From the NCBI GenBank assembly GCA_000597885.1, contig CP004371.1, positions 1,302,001-1,366,000 of the forward strand: a stretch of DNA of 64,000 bases. Reading direction: 5' to 3'. This DNA comes from Flammeovirgaceae bacterium 311. GTDB lineage: Bacteria; Bacteroidota; Bacteroidia; Cytophagales; Cyclobacteriaceae. The notes under the pieces are model-generated. The model was not told where the DNA came from, searched no databases, and saw nothing but the letters and a program-made list of their open reading frames with translations. Position 1 is the first letter of the stretch, and each line of letters opens with the position of its first letter. The translations under genes and the position numbers were made by a program. This document shows, one piece after another, positions 9,149 to 18,636 of this stretch.

Positions 9149-10783
9149 TTATGGCTGTAGCCTGAAATTTATAGGTATAATTCTCATTTGTTTTACATAT
9201 TGCCCCTGATGCCTGGCAGGCTCCCATTTAGACAAGAGAACAACCCTGGCTGCTTCTTCATCAAGTCCACCACCTATTCTCTTATCTTCTACCGGCTGCG
9301 CAAATACCACATCCCCCTGCTCATCAATAAGCAACTTGATGTAGGTGGTGCCTTGAATATTTTGTTTGATAGCCATGATTGGATACTGGATTTCACGATA
9401 CATTTTTTCATAAAAAACTTTCATTCCTCCGCGCGGTATGGCTTCAACCTCAACATCTTCGTAAATGTCTGCTACTTCTTCTTTGCCCTTCCTGTTTTTA
9501 TATGTAAAGGTATACGATTCTGTTTTTTTGATCACCCCACGATCATCTTCAAAATCATAGTTAACCGGCACCTCCACAAAGGCTGCTACTTTTTTATTTT
9601 TATAGGTAGCAGGTGTCCATTTTCTTTCCAGATTAAATTCTCTTATCAGGCGTAATGCTTCGGCATCCATAGCCGGGTGAACCCCATTCAGTATTTTCTC
9701 TCCATAAGGTATCCCTTCTGCAGAAATAATAAATCTGATAATAAAATCTCCCTTAGGAGCATCATGCTGAACTTCTTTCGGATACTCCAAATATCTCTTG
9801 AAAAACTGTTCTAATTCCCACACTCCTCCTTCAGGCCACGGAGATGCCTCTGGCTTATGATAGACTAACACCCCATCAACCTCTTCTTTTACAGGCAGTT
9901 CCTCAAATTCGATCAATCGTGATACATCATCGGGAGATATGTGAGTGGCTCCAACAAATACTGGTACTTTTTTCTTATCATAAGTAAAATGAATGGGCAG
10001 GACTACCCTTGCATTTACAGCTTCACCTTCTATTTTAGCTGGCAGCCAGCCAATTGTACTATCGGCTAATCGTAGCAGACGAAGGGCTTCTTCATCAATA
10101 TCCGGATGTAATCCTTTTATAACAATTAAGTCTTTAAGTGCCCCTTCTTTATCAATGATGTACTGCAGATAAACAGTACCTTGGATATTTGCAGCCAGTG
10201 CCTTTTGGGGGTATCTTACATTTTCCTTGAGATAACTATTAAAAGGATCCCAATGCGTTTTAGGTTTTGGCATTTCCTCAACCTTATTGTATATCACATT
10301 TAAATGATTTGCATGCTGCTGACCATCACTGCTGTCTTGATGCTCATCTTTTTCAGCCTCAAGTTTAAACCATACCGGCTGAACCAGCTGCACATCAACC
10401 CGCTCACCCTGCTCCTGGCCGGGAACCCAGCCTGGCTGCTCTTCAGATAATTTTATCATCCTGACAGCTTCCTTGTCTAATGCAGGATCCAGGCCTTTGA
10501 TAACCTCAACAGACTCTACTTTTCCCTGAGCCGTAACCACAAAACGCACAAATACCTTACCCTGAATGCCACGTTTACGCACTTCAGCAGGATACTGCAT
10601 GTTTTTTGAAATCACTTCGTACAAAGCAGTCAAACCACCCTCAGGCTCAGGCATTTTTTCAACCACTGTATACAGAGGAGTTTCTTCTGTAGCATTTTCA
10701 AAATCAAAACTTGCAGAAGGCTGCTGACTGAGACCCGACCCCCACATCAGAAAGCACAAAAGGAATAATATAGAATATTTCAT
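9149..10783 (-). CDS. Secreted protein of four TonB C-terminal-like repeats (paralogue B)
   Basis: The 544-aa protein has a signal peptide (MKYSILFLLCFLMWGSGLSQ) followed by four TonB_C-like units at about residues 45, 185, 325 and 450. Each has the PxPxGG, YPxEV/YPxxA and LDxEAxR(L/M)(I/L) landmarks. It shares the same repeat order and linkers with paralogue A, so the pair arose by tandem duplication of a four-repeat gene. The fourth unit of each ends in a basic PI(N/K)(F/Y) strand. The function is unknown. Both genes lie between hutHU and hutIG on the opposite strand; nothing in them suggests histidine metabolism. Confidence 0.85.
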   Translation of the reverse strand: MKYSILFLLCFLMWGSGLSQQPSASFDFENATEETPLYTVVEKMPEPEGGLTALYEVISKNMQYPAEVRKRGIQGKVFVRFVVTAQGKVESVEVIKGLDPALDKEAVRMIKLSEEQPGWVPGQEQGERVDVQLVQPVWFKLEAEKDEHQDSSDGQQHANHLNVIYNKVEEMPKPKTHWDPFNSYLKENVRYPQKALAANIQGTVYLQYIIDKEGALKDLIVIKGLHPDIDEEALRLLRLADSTIGWLPAKIEGEAVNARVVLPIHFTYDKKKVPVFVGATHISPDDVSRLIEFEELPVKEEVDGVLVYHKPEASPWPEGGVWELEQFFKRYLEYPKEVQHDAPKGDFIIRFIISAEGIPYGEKILNGVHPAMDAEALRLIREFNLERKWTPATYKNKKVAAFVEVPVNYDFEDDRGVIKKTESYTFTYKNRKGKEEVADIYEDVEVEAIPRGGMKVFYEKMYREIQYPIMAIKQNIQGTTYIKLLIDEQGDVVFAQPVEDKRIGGGLDEEAARVVLLSKWEPARHQGQYVKQMRIIPINFRLQP

Positions 10784-10860
10784 AATTCAGGTAACAATAA
10801 TTAAACATACTGAATGTGCACCAAACAAGCCACATATTGGCATCTGTTTACCTGATAAGT

Positions 10861-10891
10861 TTTGCTGAGGCCACACCATCTGTTATCTTTG
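10861..10891 (+). promoter_or_regulatory. Bacteroidota-type promoter of hutI (TTTG-N19-TATCTTTG)
   Basis: A -33 TTTG (10861-10864) and a -7 TATCTTTG (10884-10891) are separated by exactly 19 bp, the optimum for Bacteroidota primary sigma factor promoters. Transcription would begin near 10898, only about 17 nt before the GTG start, which supports that start. Confidence 0.7.
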
Positions 10892-10914
10892 GTTAGCTTT
10901 TTAACCTGTTTACT

Positions 10915-12144
10915 GTGTCAACACAAATATTAATTGGTCCGTTTCGGCAGTTGTTGCCCATGACAAATTTGCCGCTTAAAGGTCCTCTAACCGATAGCCA
11001 GCTACCTGTACTGCAGGAGGCTGCCCTGCTGATTGAAGACAATAAAATTGCAGCCGTGGGATCCTACAAGCTGCTACGCAATAAATTCCCCACAGCCACG
11101 CTGCACGAAATAACAGAAGACCAGGTTTTAGTACCTGGCTTTATAGATTGTCACACGCACATTTGCTTTGGCGGCAGTCGGGCAGCTGATTATGCCCTTC
11201 GCATTGCCGGCACTACCTATCAGGAGATACTGAAACAGGGGGGCGGAATCCATGATTCTGTGGATAAAACCAGAGCCTCCAGCCTGGAAGCACTGGCTGA
11301 AGCTACCGCAGCACGTGCCAACCGTCATCTGCAGGACGGTGTTACCACCATAGAAGTTAAAAGCGGCTATGGTCTGTCGGTAGAGGAGGAATTAAAAATG
11401 TTAAGGGCCATCCGCTTGGCTGGAGGTCAAACCAGCGCTACCCTGATTCCAACCTGCCTGGCGGCCCATGTAAAACCCAGGGAAGCTGAAAGTGCCGAAG
11501 CCTGGCTAAAAGAAGTGCTGCTCTACCTGCTGCCGGCTATAAAGAGTGAAGGCCTCTCCAGCCGGGTAGATATATTTATTGAAGATGAAGCCTTTCCAGC
11601 CGGACTTGCAAAAGGATACCTGGAAGCAGCACAGACTGCGGGCTTTTCCATTACGGTACATGCCGATCAGTTTAGCACACAGGGTGTACCGGTGGCTGTA
11701 CAAGTTGGGGCACACAGTGCCGATCACCTGGAGAATAGCTCAGAGACTAACCTGCAGCAGCTGGCCAAATCCGAAACGGTGGCAGTAGCCTTACCCGGAG
11801 CCTCGCTTGGCCTGGGCATGGCCTTTACCCCTGCCCGGAAACTGCTGGATGCCGGGGCCTGCCTGGCCATATCTACCGACTGGAACCCCGGATCGGCACC
11901 AATGGGCGACTTGCTGATGCAGGCTGCCGTGTTGGGTGCAGCCCAGAAATTAAGTACTGCAGAAACACTGGCAGCCATTAGCTGCCGGGCGGCACACGCC
12001 CTCCGCTTAGAGGACCGGGGCCAGCTGGCAGCGGGCATGGCAGCAGATATGGTAGCTTTCGCTACGGCCGACTATCGTGAAATCCTGTACCACCAGGGTA
12101 AATTAAAGCCCTGCACGGTATGGAAGGCGGGCAAAAAGATTTAA
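10915..12144 (+). CDS. hutI: Imidazolonepropionase
   Basis: HutI hydrolyses 4-imidazolone-5-propionate to N-formimidoyl-L-glutamate, the third hut step. It is a metal-dependent amidohydrolase. The metal-binding pair is in GFIDCHTHICFGG, and further ligands are in VHADQFS and STDWNPGSAPMG. The substrate-pocket segments RIAGTTYQEIL and KSGYGL are typical of HutI. The length of 409 aa is normal. The start codon is GTG; the next ATG (10960) would remove the first beta strand. hutG follows after 142 bp on the same strand. Confidence 0.96.
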   Translation: MSTQILIGPFRQLLPMTNLPLKGPLTDSQLPVLQEAALLIEDNKIAAVGSYKLLRNKFPTATLHEITEDQVLVPGFIDCHTHICFGGSRAADYALRIAGTTYQEILKQGGGIHDSVDKTRASSLEALAEATAARANRHLQDGVTTIEVKSGYGLSVEEELKMLRAIRLAGGQTSATLIPTCLAAHVKPREAESAEAWLKEVLLYLLPAIKSEGLSSRVDIFIEDEAFPAGLAKGYLEAAQTAGFSITVHADQFSTQGVPVAVQVGAHSADHLENSSETNLQQLAKSETVAVALPGASLGLGMAFTPARKLLDAGACLAISTDWNPGSAPMGDLLMQAAVLGAAQKLSTAETLAAISCRAAHALRLEDRGQLAAGMAADMVAFATADYREILYHQGKLKPCTVWKAGKKI

Positions 12145-12286
12145 AGTACAGAATACAGCTGTAGCAACAGGCCCTGGTGTTGATTTAGCGCCCTGATATT
12201 TTAACTTTACACAATGCTTCTCCAGGAGCTGATATCAGGACAAATCCCCAGCGGTAACCAGCACATTTTAAAATTTTACCTATTTC

Positions 12287-13276
12287 ATGTACCAACTTTC
12301 AGAGAAAAAATATTGGGAAGGCCGAATCGATAAAACCGATGGTGCGATGGGCTTACGCTGGCACCAGGTCCTGAACCAGCTGGACCTTACCAGTCCGGTA
12401 CATAAAAACGGTGCAACGCAGAATATAGCTTTTCTGGGCTTTTGTTCTGACGAAGGGGTAAGAAGAAATAAAGGACGCCTGGGAGCACAACTGGGCCCTG
12501 ATGCACTGCGAAAAGCAATGGCAAGCCTGCCTGTACACTTTGCCCAGGAGCGAATTGCCCTTTTTGATGCCGGCAATGTGCTTTGCCCCAACCAGCAACT
12601 GGAGCGTTCACAGCAGATCCTGGGCCAGAAGGTTGCCCAGCTGTTATCACTGGGTTTTATGCCGGTAGTGTTGGGTGGTGGCCATGAGGTTGCATATGGG
12701 CATTACCTGGGCTTACACCAGTACCTGCACCAGGAACAAAAAACCTCGCTGGGCATAATCAACATCGATGCCCATTTCGACCTGCGCAGCTATGAGGTGG
12801 AAACCACCAGCGGAACACCTTTCCGGCAAATTGCCGACTTAAGAAAACACCATAGCCTTCCGTTTCATTACCTCTGCCTGGGCATTCAGTATAATGGGAA
12901 CACCCGCGCACTTTTCGATGCTGCCTACAAAACCGGCAGCCAGTTTGTTGCAGCAGAACACATGCGCGAATCACAACTGGATGACCTGCAGTTGCGCATC
13001 CGCAACTGGCTGCACGACAAGGAATTTGTTTACCTTTCAGTAGACCTGGATGCCATTGCATCGGCCTATGCACCGGGTGTAAGTGCACCGGGCGCTTTTG
13101 GTCTGGATCCCTGGGTAGTGAGGGCTATTGTACAGGAAGTAGCCAGGAGTGGCAAGCTTCTAAGCATTGATGTGGCAGAACTGTCGCCTGCCCATGATCA
13201 GGATGAAAAAACAGCAAAATTAGCCGCTCACCTGATTTTTTTCCTGCTGGAGAGCCTCAATGATATCCTGTTATAG
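12287..13276 (+). CDS. hutG: Formimidoylglutamase (arginase/ureohydrolase family)
   Basis: This protein probably hydrolyses N-formimidoyl-glutamate to glutamate and formamide, completing the pathway. It is a 329-aa ureohydrolase with the dinuclear Mn ligands in GGGHEVAYGH, NIDAHFDLR and SVDLDAI. The position directly after hutI is the main reason for choosing formimidoylglutamase over agmatinase or arginase. The upstream gap has only a weak promoter-like TAACTTTA (12202-12209), so it may be co-transcribed with hutI. Confidence 0.92.
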   Translation: MYQLSEKKYWEGRIDKTDGAMGLRWHQVLNQLDLTSPVHKNGATQNIAFLGFCSDEGVRRNKGRLGAQLGPDALRKAMASLPVHFAQERIALFDAGNVLCPNQQLERSQQILGQKVAQLLSLGFMPVVLGGGHEVAYGHYLGLHQYLHQEQKTSLGIINIDAHFDLRSYEVETTSGTPFRQIADLRKHHSLPFHYLCLGIQYNGNTRALFDAAYKTGSQFVAAEHMRESQLDDLQLRIRNWLHDKEFVYLSVDLDAIASAYAPGVSAPGAFGLDPWVVRAIVQEVARSGKLLSIDVAELSPAHDQDEKTAKLAAHLIFFLLESLNDILL

Positions 13277-13414
13277 CACAAAACTGTAAAACGCATCAAT
13301 ACTCACTCTTTTGTTACATTAATTTTCGATTAAAATAAAAAGGGACTAATATTGTGCTGCCTTTCATCGTTCAGTGAACAGCAAACAGAAGGTAGAACAT
13401 AAAATTAGAAGGCC

Positions 13415-13558
13415 ATGAACATCATTCTGTTGGACAACAGCAACACCCTCTTTAGTAGTTATCTTAGAGGGTGGGAAAGAGCTCTAAAAATTTACGAAGA
13501 AGAACTGGGCATCGCTGGCAAGAAATATAAAACCAGAAATAACAAGGATAAGAGTTAG
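13415..13558 (+). CDS. Small 47-aa protein of unknown function with its own terminator
   Basis: The ORF runs from ATG 13415 to TAG 13556-13558 and encodes a soluble peptide beginning MNIILLDNSNTLFSSY. It has an aromatic/charged middle (RGWERALKIYEEE) and a strongly basic tail (GKKYKTRNNKDKS). A purine-rich AGAAGG lies 5 bp before the ATG. An intrinsic terminator begins immediately after the stop codon, which argues that the ORF is transcribed as its own unit. The N-terminus resembles a beta strand plus loop, and the tail could bind nucleic acid; that is speculation. I do not recognise a family. Confidence 0.6.
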   Translation: MNIILLDNSNTLFSSYLRGWERALKIYEEELGIAGKKYKTRNNKDKS

Positions 13559-13580
13559 ACCGGAATCCACTTCCGGTTTT
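13559..13580 (+). terminator. Intrinsic terminator of the 47-aa gene
   Basis: ACCGGAA (13559-13565) pairs with TTCCGGT (13571-13577) around a 5-nt loop and is followed by a T-tract. It sits directly at the stop codon of the small ORF. Confidence 0.8.
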
Positions 13581-13581
13581 T

Positions 13582-14121
13582 TTATTCCGGTAAACGCAGG
13601 GTAACCAGGGAGGGTGGCCCTGCAGAAGGCAGTGTCACAATGTAGATCACCCCGTAGTCATCTTCAGCAATTGGCGAAACAGTTTTTTCGCCCAGCAGTG
13701 TATTCACCATCGAAGGAATAGTATTTGAATGCCCCACCAGTAATACTGTCCCTTTATCCCCATTTTCTTTTAACTGCTCTAATAAATCAGCTGCTTTTAT
13801 TGGCTCATAAAACTGGGTATTAAGCCCTTTTTGCGCTACCAGCGGTGCAGCAGTATTAATGGTTCTGCGATATGGAGTTGCATAAACGGCTGTCAAGGGC
13901 TGGTCTTTCAATAGCTGAGCCAGCTTTTCTGCCTGCTGCTGACCACGTACCGAGAGCTCCGGATCTGCACTAAGATTTTGCTCTCTTTCTGCATGCCGCA
14001 ACAGAATGAATGTTTTAGGAATAGTAGCAGTATTTTTAGCTTGAACTTGTTGCGCCTGCAGCTGTATGGAGGTAACAGCGATTAGCAGGCAAAGCAGCAA
14101 ACAGGGAATAATCTTATTCAT
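13582..14121 (-). CDS. Periplasmic histidine phosphatase (phosphoglycerate mutase/SixA-like)
   Basis: The 179-aa protein carries a signal peptide (about residues 1-24) and a histidine phosphatase core. The phospho-accepting His is in ILLRHAERE, a supporting Arg is in YATPYRRT, and the second catalytic His is in LLVGHSNTIP. Small secreted members of this superfamily act on phosphate esters of unknown identity. It is convergent with the 47-aa gene and separated from prc by a terminator, so it is probably its own transcription unit. Confidence 0.85.
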   Translation of the reverse strand: MNKIIPCLLLCLLIAVTSIQLQAQQVQAKNTATIPKTFILLRHAEREQNLSADPELSVRGQQQAEKLAQLLKDQPLTAVYATPYRRTINTAAPLVAQKGLNTQFYEPIKAADLLEQLKENGDKGTVLLVGHSNTIPSMVNTLLGEKTVSPIAEDDYGVIYIVTLPSAGPPSLVTLRLPE

Positions 14122-14213
14122 ATATTTAATTTAAAAAACATTTTACTTCAGAGATGACATCAGCACTACTAATTAGTGCCAGGAGAAAATCAGCTAAAAT
14201 GCCTTCGGGGTTT

Positions 14214-14243
14214 TAAAAAAAGCCGCTAAATAGCGGCTTTTTA
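14214..14243 (-). terminator. Intrinsic terminator after prc
   Basis: AGCCGCTA (14221-14228) and TAGCGGCT (14231-14238) form a near-perfect hairpin flanked by A and T runs. It terminates the minus-strand prc transcript before the phosphatase gene. Confidence 0.8.
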
Positions 14244-14263
14244 TTTTCAGACAATAAGGTTTA

Positions 14264-16354
14264 TTATGCTGCAATAAGCTCCGACAGGATACGGATAGAT
14301 TCCTTAACATAGGGATCTGTTTTCTTCAATGCCTCTTCGGCTCCGGCATCTGGAAGCTCAAAGCTGTTTATTTGCTCTTCCAGCGTGTCTTTTTCGCCAG
14401 TCTTTTTCTTTCTGGCTTCAATTTCCTGCTTTCTCTTTTCCAGATTCAGGCTAATGCGCGTTTCCTGACGCGCCTGCTTAGACTCTTCTATATTCTGGCG
14501 TAAAGCAATCAATTCAGAATCTGTATTTAAACGTTTCTGATAGCTGCTGCGCAACTGTGTCAGCTGACGATCAGTAACTGTTTTTGACTCTTTGAATTTG
14601 CTGGATTTAATCTGGTCCCATGGCAGTGCAGAAGGATAAGAGCTTTCGCCAAATTCTTCGGCACTAAACTCGCTTGGCAATTCAATATCGGGCGATACAC
14701 CCTTGTGCTGCGTGCTGCTGCCGGTTACCCTGTAAAACTTGGCTAGTGTAATTTTTAGCTGACCAAGCTTGGCTGCATCTGATGCACCGCCACCGCTGTT
14801 ACGGCCTGCCACACTTTCATTTCTGCTTACCAGTCTGTCCAGGTCTACCAGGTTTTGTACTGTTCCTTTGCCAAAGGTTTGCTCACCAACAATTACACCT
14901 CTGCGATAGTCCTGAATAGCTCCGGCAAAAATTTCCGAAGCAGAAGCACTAAAGCGGTTAATTACCACTGCCAGCGGTCCGTTGTAGAATACGGCAGGAT
15001 CAGGATCATCTCCTGTGTTGATAGAACCATCGGCATTGCGTACCTGAACAACGGGTCCGCTTGGTATAAACAGGCCGGTAAGCTCAATAGCCTCTGTTAG
15101 TGAACCGCCACCGTTAAAGGTTAGGTCAATAACCAGCCCCTGCATGCCCTGCTTCTCCAGGTCCCCAATCAGGCGCCTTACGTCCCGGGTGGTACTGGTA
15201 TAGTTAGGATTACCTTTCTGAGCTTCTGCAAAATCCATGTAGAAGTCCGGAATAGTAATAACCCCGATTTTATAGGTTTTGCCGTTCTGGGTAAAAGGTA
15301 CCAGCTGTGCTTTGGCAGCCTGCTCTTCCAGTTTTATTTTATCACGTAAAATGGTAATTTCAACAGGCAGGGCGTTCACACCATCAGATGCTTTCAGGAT
15401 GGTTAGCTTAACTTTGCTGCCTTTAGGACCGCGGATAAGCTGCACCACATCATCCAGGCGCCAGCCTATTACATCCACCGTCTCCCCTTTTTCGCCTTGG
15501 GCCACACCAATTATACGGTCGTCTTTCAGAATTTGCTTGCTCTTGAAAGCCGGTCCGCCGGCAACCACATCGGCCACTTTAGTATAATCGCCGTCTGTGG
15601 TAAGGGTTGCGCCAATACCTTCCAGCGATTTGCTCATGTTAATGTTAAAGTTTTCTGCAGTACGGGGCGAGAAATATGAAGTATGCGGATCGAACGATTC
15701 TGTGAAGGCATTCATATATACCTGAAAAACATCTACGCTTTTCTGCTGTGCCACGCTTTTATTAATTTGCGTGTAGCGCTTGTTAAGATTAGTCTGAATT
15801 TCAGGCCATTCCTTATTAGCTACCATATAGCTAAGCGCCTGGCTTTTGATGATCTTTCTCCAGATCTCGTTCAGCTCCTGCTTGCTGGAAGCCCAGCTGG
15901 CATTTTTGCGGTCAGCCTCATAATATTCATCTGCCTCAAAATCGTGCTTAACCTGGGTAAGCGAATCGATCACCTTCATGCGCTCATCAAAACGCCTGCG
16001 GAAAATATTGTATATATCGTAGGCAGCAGTAAGGTTACCTGCCTGCAGGTCATCATCGAGCCGGTGGCGGTATTGCCTGAAAGAATCAATATCGCGCTGC
16101 AGAAAGTAAGTTTTGTATGGATCAAGGGACTCCACATAGCTTTTTAGCACTACTTCAGATAAAGAATCATTGAGGGCTACTTTTCTGTAATGCACCCGGT
16201 TAAGCACCTGAGAAATAAGCTGTGATTCCTGGGCAAGTTCTGGTGTTGGCGACAGATAAGTTGTATCGGCTATCAGTGTATATTCGCTGTGCTTAGCCTG
16301 GCATTGCACAAGTGAGCTTGACACTAACAGCAGCATTAAAAAGATTTTCTTCAT
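14264..16354 (-). CDS. prc: Tail-specific (carboxy-terminal processing) protease, S41 family
   Basis: Prc is a periplasmic Ser/Lys protease that degrades proteins from the C-terminus. From ATG 16354 the protein has a signal peptide (MKKIFLMLLLVSSSL), an N-terminal helical domain, a PDZ domain (about residues 220-320) and the S41 core. The catalytic Ser is about residue 471 in RFSASASEIF and the Lys about residue 496 in GEQTFGKGTVQ. A C-terminal DUF3340-like region follows. ATG 16438 is in frame but would bury the signal peptide behind 28 residues. The length of about 696 aa matches the long Prc/Tsp subfamily rather than short CtpA. Confidence 0.93.
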   Translation of the reverse strand: MKKIFLMLLLVSSSLVQCQAKHSEYTLIADTTYLSPTPELAQESQLISQVLNRVHYRKVALNDSLSEVVLKSYVESLDPYKTYFLQRDIDSFRQYRHRLDDDLQAGNLTAAYDIYNIFRRRFDERMKVIDSLTQVKHDFEADEYYEADRKNASWASSKQELNEIWRKIIKSQALSYMVANKEWPEIQTNLNKRYTQINKSVAQQKSVDVFQVYMNAFTESFDPHTSYFSPRTAENFNINMSKSLEGIGATLTTDGDYTKVADVVAGGPAFKSKQILKDDRIIGVAQGEKGETVDVIGWRLDDVVQLIRGPKGSKVKLTILKASDGVNALPVEITILRDKIKLEEQAAKAQLVPFTQNGKTYKIGVITIPDFYMDFAEAQKGNPNYTSTTRDVRRLIGDLEKQGMQGLVIDLTFNGGGSLTEAIELTGLFIPSGPVVQVRNADGSINTGDDPDPAVFYNGPLAVVINRFSASASEIFAGAIQDYRRGVIVGEQTFGKGTVQNLVDLDRLVSRNESVAGRNSGGGASDAAKLGQLKITLAKFYRVTGSSTQHKGVSPDIELPSEFSAEEFGESSYPSALPWDQIKSSKFKESKTVTDRQLTQLRSSYQKRLNTDSELIALRQNIEESKQARQETRISLNLEKRKQEIEARKKKTGEKDTLEEQINSFELPDAGAEEALKKTDPYVKESIRILSELIAA

Positions 16355-16640
16355 GTATATCATATTCTCTGATGGATCAATTTTAGGTAGAACGTAAATA
16401 GAAACATTAATTATAAATCTAAGGCTTATCTTAGGCAAAATCTTTTAAGCTCGCAAACCGTTGATGTAAATTATAGGCTAAAAGCCTCTTTGTATTTCTT
16501 TTCTACGAATAAACTCCAAAAAAAGTGCCAAAAAAACTTCAAAGCTGATAATCAATTCTAATTTTGAAAAAGAATCGGCACTATTCCTTTTTTTGTGATC
16601 ATCAAGCCTGCCAGCGCCCCCTGTACCCCCAAATCTGCAG

Positions 16641-17522
16641 ATGAGAAATTTTCTGCTCTTTAGCCTGCTGCTCCTTAGCCTGTTCCCCCTGCAGGCCCCT
16701 GCTCAAACTTTTCCGGATACCCTCCAGCCTGCCCGGCTGCGCACCGTGCTGTGGGTAAGCGGGGCAGCCTATGCTGGTTTGATTGTTGGCTTGAATGAAC
16801 TCTGGTACAAAGGCTATGAGCGGGAGTCGTTTCATTTTTTCAATGATAACCGGGAGTGGCAACAGGTAGATAAAATTGGTCATGCCTTCAGCAGCTACCA
16901 CCTAAGCCGCATACACTACCAGGCCCTGAGGTGGACGGGCATGCCTGAACGCAAGGCAGCAGTCTGGAGCAGCATTGGTGGCTTTGCCTGGATGTTACCG
17001 GTAGAAATTCTGGATGGTTTTTCTGCCGGCTACGGGGCCTCCTCCGGCGATTTAATTGCCAATACAGCAGGAGCTCTTTTATTTGGCAGTCAGCAGCTGC
17101 TCTGGGGGCAGCAGCACCTGAACCTAAAGTTTTCATTCCATCCTACTACCTGGTCTGGCAAACGGCCGCAGTTGCTGGGAGAAAGCTTTCCCGAACAGCT
17201 CATGAAGGATTACAACGGCCAAACCTACTGGTTAAGTGCTGATATGGCCGCCCTCAGCAACAGTAAATGGCCCTCCTGGCTCAACCTTGCCATTGGATAT
17301 GGGGCCAGTGGCATGGTGTTTGCCGATCCGGCACAGAACCGTGCAGCGGGCTATCATGGTTACTCACAGCTGTTCTTTGCCCCGGATATAAATTTAAGAA
17401 GCATCCGCACTAACAAAAAGGCCCTGCGCCTGCTTTTATTTATACTGGATGGTATTCATTTACCCAGCCCGGCAATTGAATTAAGCCGTAAAAAGCTGTA
17501 TTTTCATCCTGTCTATTTTTAA
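16641..17522 (+). CDS. DUF2279 family protein (YfiM-like)
   Basis: The 293-aa protein has a signal peptide (MRNFLLFSLLLLSLFPLQAPAQ). Its conserved central region carries KIGHAFSSYHLSR and a downstream GASSGDLIANTAGA motif, the landmarks of DUF2279. The pattern of short hydrophobic stretches suggests an envelope protein. The role is unknown. The next gene (DUF2027-Smr) starts 31 bp later, so the two may share a transcript. Confidence 0.75.
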   Translation: MRNFLLFSLLLLSLFPLQAPAQTFPDTLQPARLRTVLWVSGAAYAGLIVGLNELWYKGYERESFHFFNDNREWQQVDKIGHAFSSYHLSRIHYQALRWTGMPERKAAVWSSIGGFAWMLPVEILDGFSAGYGASSGDLIANTAGALLFGSQQLLWGQQHLNLKFSFHPTTWSGKRPQLLGESFPEQLMKDYNGQTYWLSADMAALSNSKWPSWLNLAIGYGASGMVFADPAQNRAAGYHGYSQLFFAPDINLRSIRTNKKALRLLLFILDGIHLPSPAIELSRKKLYFHPVYF

Positions 17523-17553
17523 CTACTCCAACAGCCCGCAAAGGGAAAAAAAT

Positions 17554-18522
17554 ATGAATGTAGGTGATAAAGTAAGAATGCTTCGTGGTAAAGAGGAAGG
17601 CATCGTTACCAAAATTATTGATCAGAAGCTTATTGAAATTGAAATCGAAGATGGTTTTCAGATCCCTGTGCTTAAAACCGAGGTAGTACCGGTTGCCAGA
17701 GAAGAAGCCAGCTATTTCAAAAGAGAAGCTGCTGAGCCACAGGCAGCAGTTGCTGCTCCGGCTGTAAAAAAGAAAGGCCCTACACAGGAAGGACATTTTG
17801 TTGCCTTCAAGCCACTTAATGACAGAATACTAAGTGTACACCTGATTAATAATACAGATGATATTATTCTGTATTCGATTCTGGAAGAAATTGATGGCAT
17901 GTATAAATCGGTGCTTTCAGGGCACCTGAAAGCACGGCAGGCGCATAAATTCACCCAGACCGATATGCATCAGTTTGAGCAATGGCCTATCTGGCATGTC
18001 AGAATTTTGCTGCATCCCGAAAATACTGTAAGCGAGCTGCCAGTCCCCATACATCAGCGCCTGCACCCAAAAGCAAGTTCATTTTTCAGGAGTATGCGCG
18101 AAACCCCAATCCTGAACTCGAAATCCTACCTTATTCCATTAAGCGCTGCTAGCAGGTTAGCAAGCACTACTGCCGAAAACCTGCAAAATAAAATGGATGA
18201 TCAGCGTGAAGAAGTACAACAGCCTGATAAGCCACAGCGTACGCCTGCAGAAGTAGACCTGCACCTGGATAAACTTGTGGACGATCCAAAATCGGTTGCC
18301 GAAAAAGACATACTTCAGCTACAGCTGGAGACCTTTGAAAGAACACTTGACAGAGCCATGGCAAGTGGCCTGGATGAAATAACTTTTGTGCATGGCGTTG
18401 GCAATGGCACCCTTAGAAAAGAAATACACCGCCGATTGGGCAACTTAAATACAATTGCCTGGTTTAAAGATGCACAGAAGGAAAAGTGGGGGTATGGGGC
18501 TACCTTGGTTCGCTTGAAATAG
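17554..18522 (+). CDS. DUF2027 / Smr-domain protein
   Basis: The 322-aa protein starts with a KOW-like segment (GDKVRMLRGKEEG), followed by the DUF2027 beta domain (about residues 80-210). It ends in a Smr domain (about 240-322) with EVDLHLDKL and the HGVGNGTLRKEI motif. Smr domains, as at the C-terminus of MutS2, bind or nick nucleic acid. The DUF2027-Smr fusion is typical of Bacteroidota. The biological role is not established. A linker of mixed charge (residues about 205-235) separates the two folded parts. Confidence 0.85.
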   Translation: MNVGDKVRMLRGKEEGIVTKIIDQKLIEIEIEDGFQIPVLKTEVVPVAREEASYFKREAAEPQAAVAAPAVKKKGPTQEGHFVAFKPLNDRILSVHLINNTDDIILYSILEEIDGMYKSVLSGHLKARQAHKFTQTDMHQFEQWPIWHVRILLHPENTVSELPVPIHQRLHPKASSFFRSMRETPILNSKSYLIPLSAASRLASTTAENLQNKMDDQREEVQQPDKPQRTPAEVDLHLDKLVDDPKSVAEKDILQLQLETFERTLDRAMASGLDEITFVHGVGNGTLRKEIHRRLGNLNTIAWFKDAQKEKWGYGATLVRLK

Positions 18523-18636
18523 TGAAAATTTGTAGAAAACTGTACATGCCGGGTATTGCAGTGACTTTTGGTTTTTTCCTCTGCCAAAAGTTCGCGTAAA
18601 TCGAGTTCTGAAACTTAAACCGCATACTATAGTATC

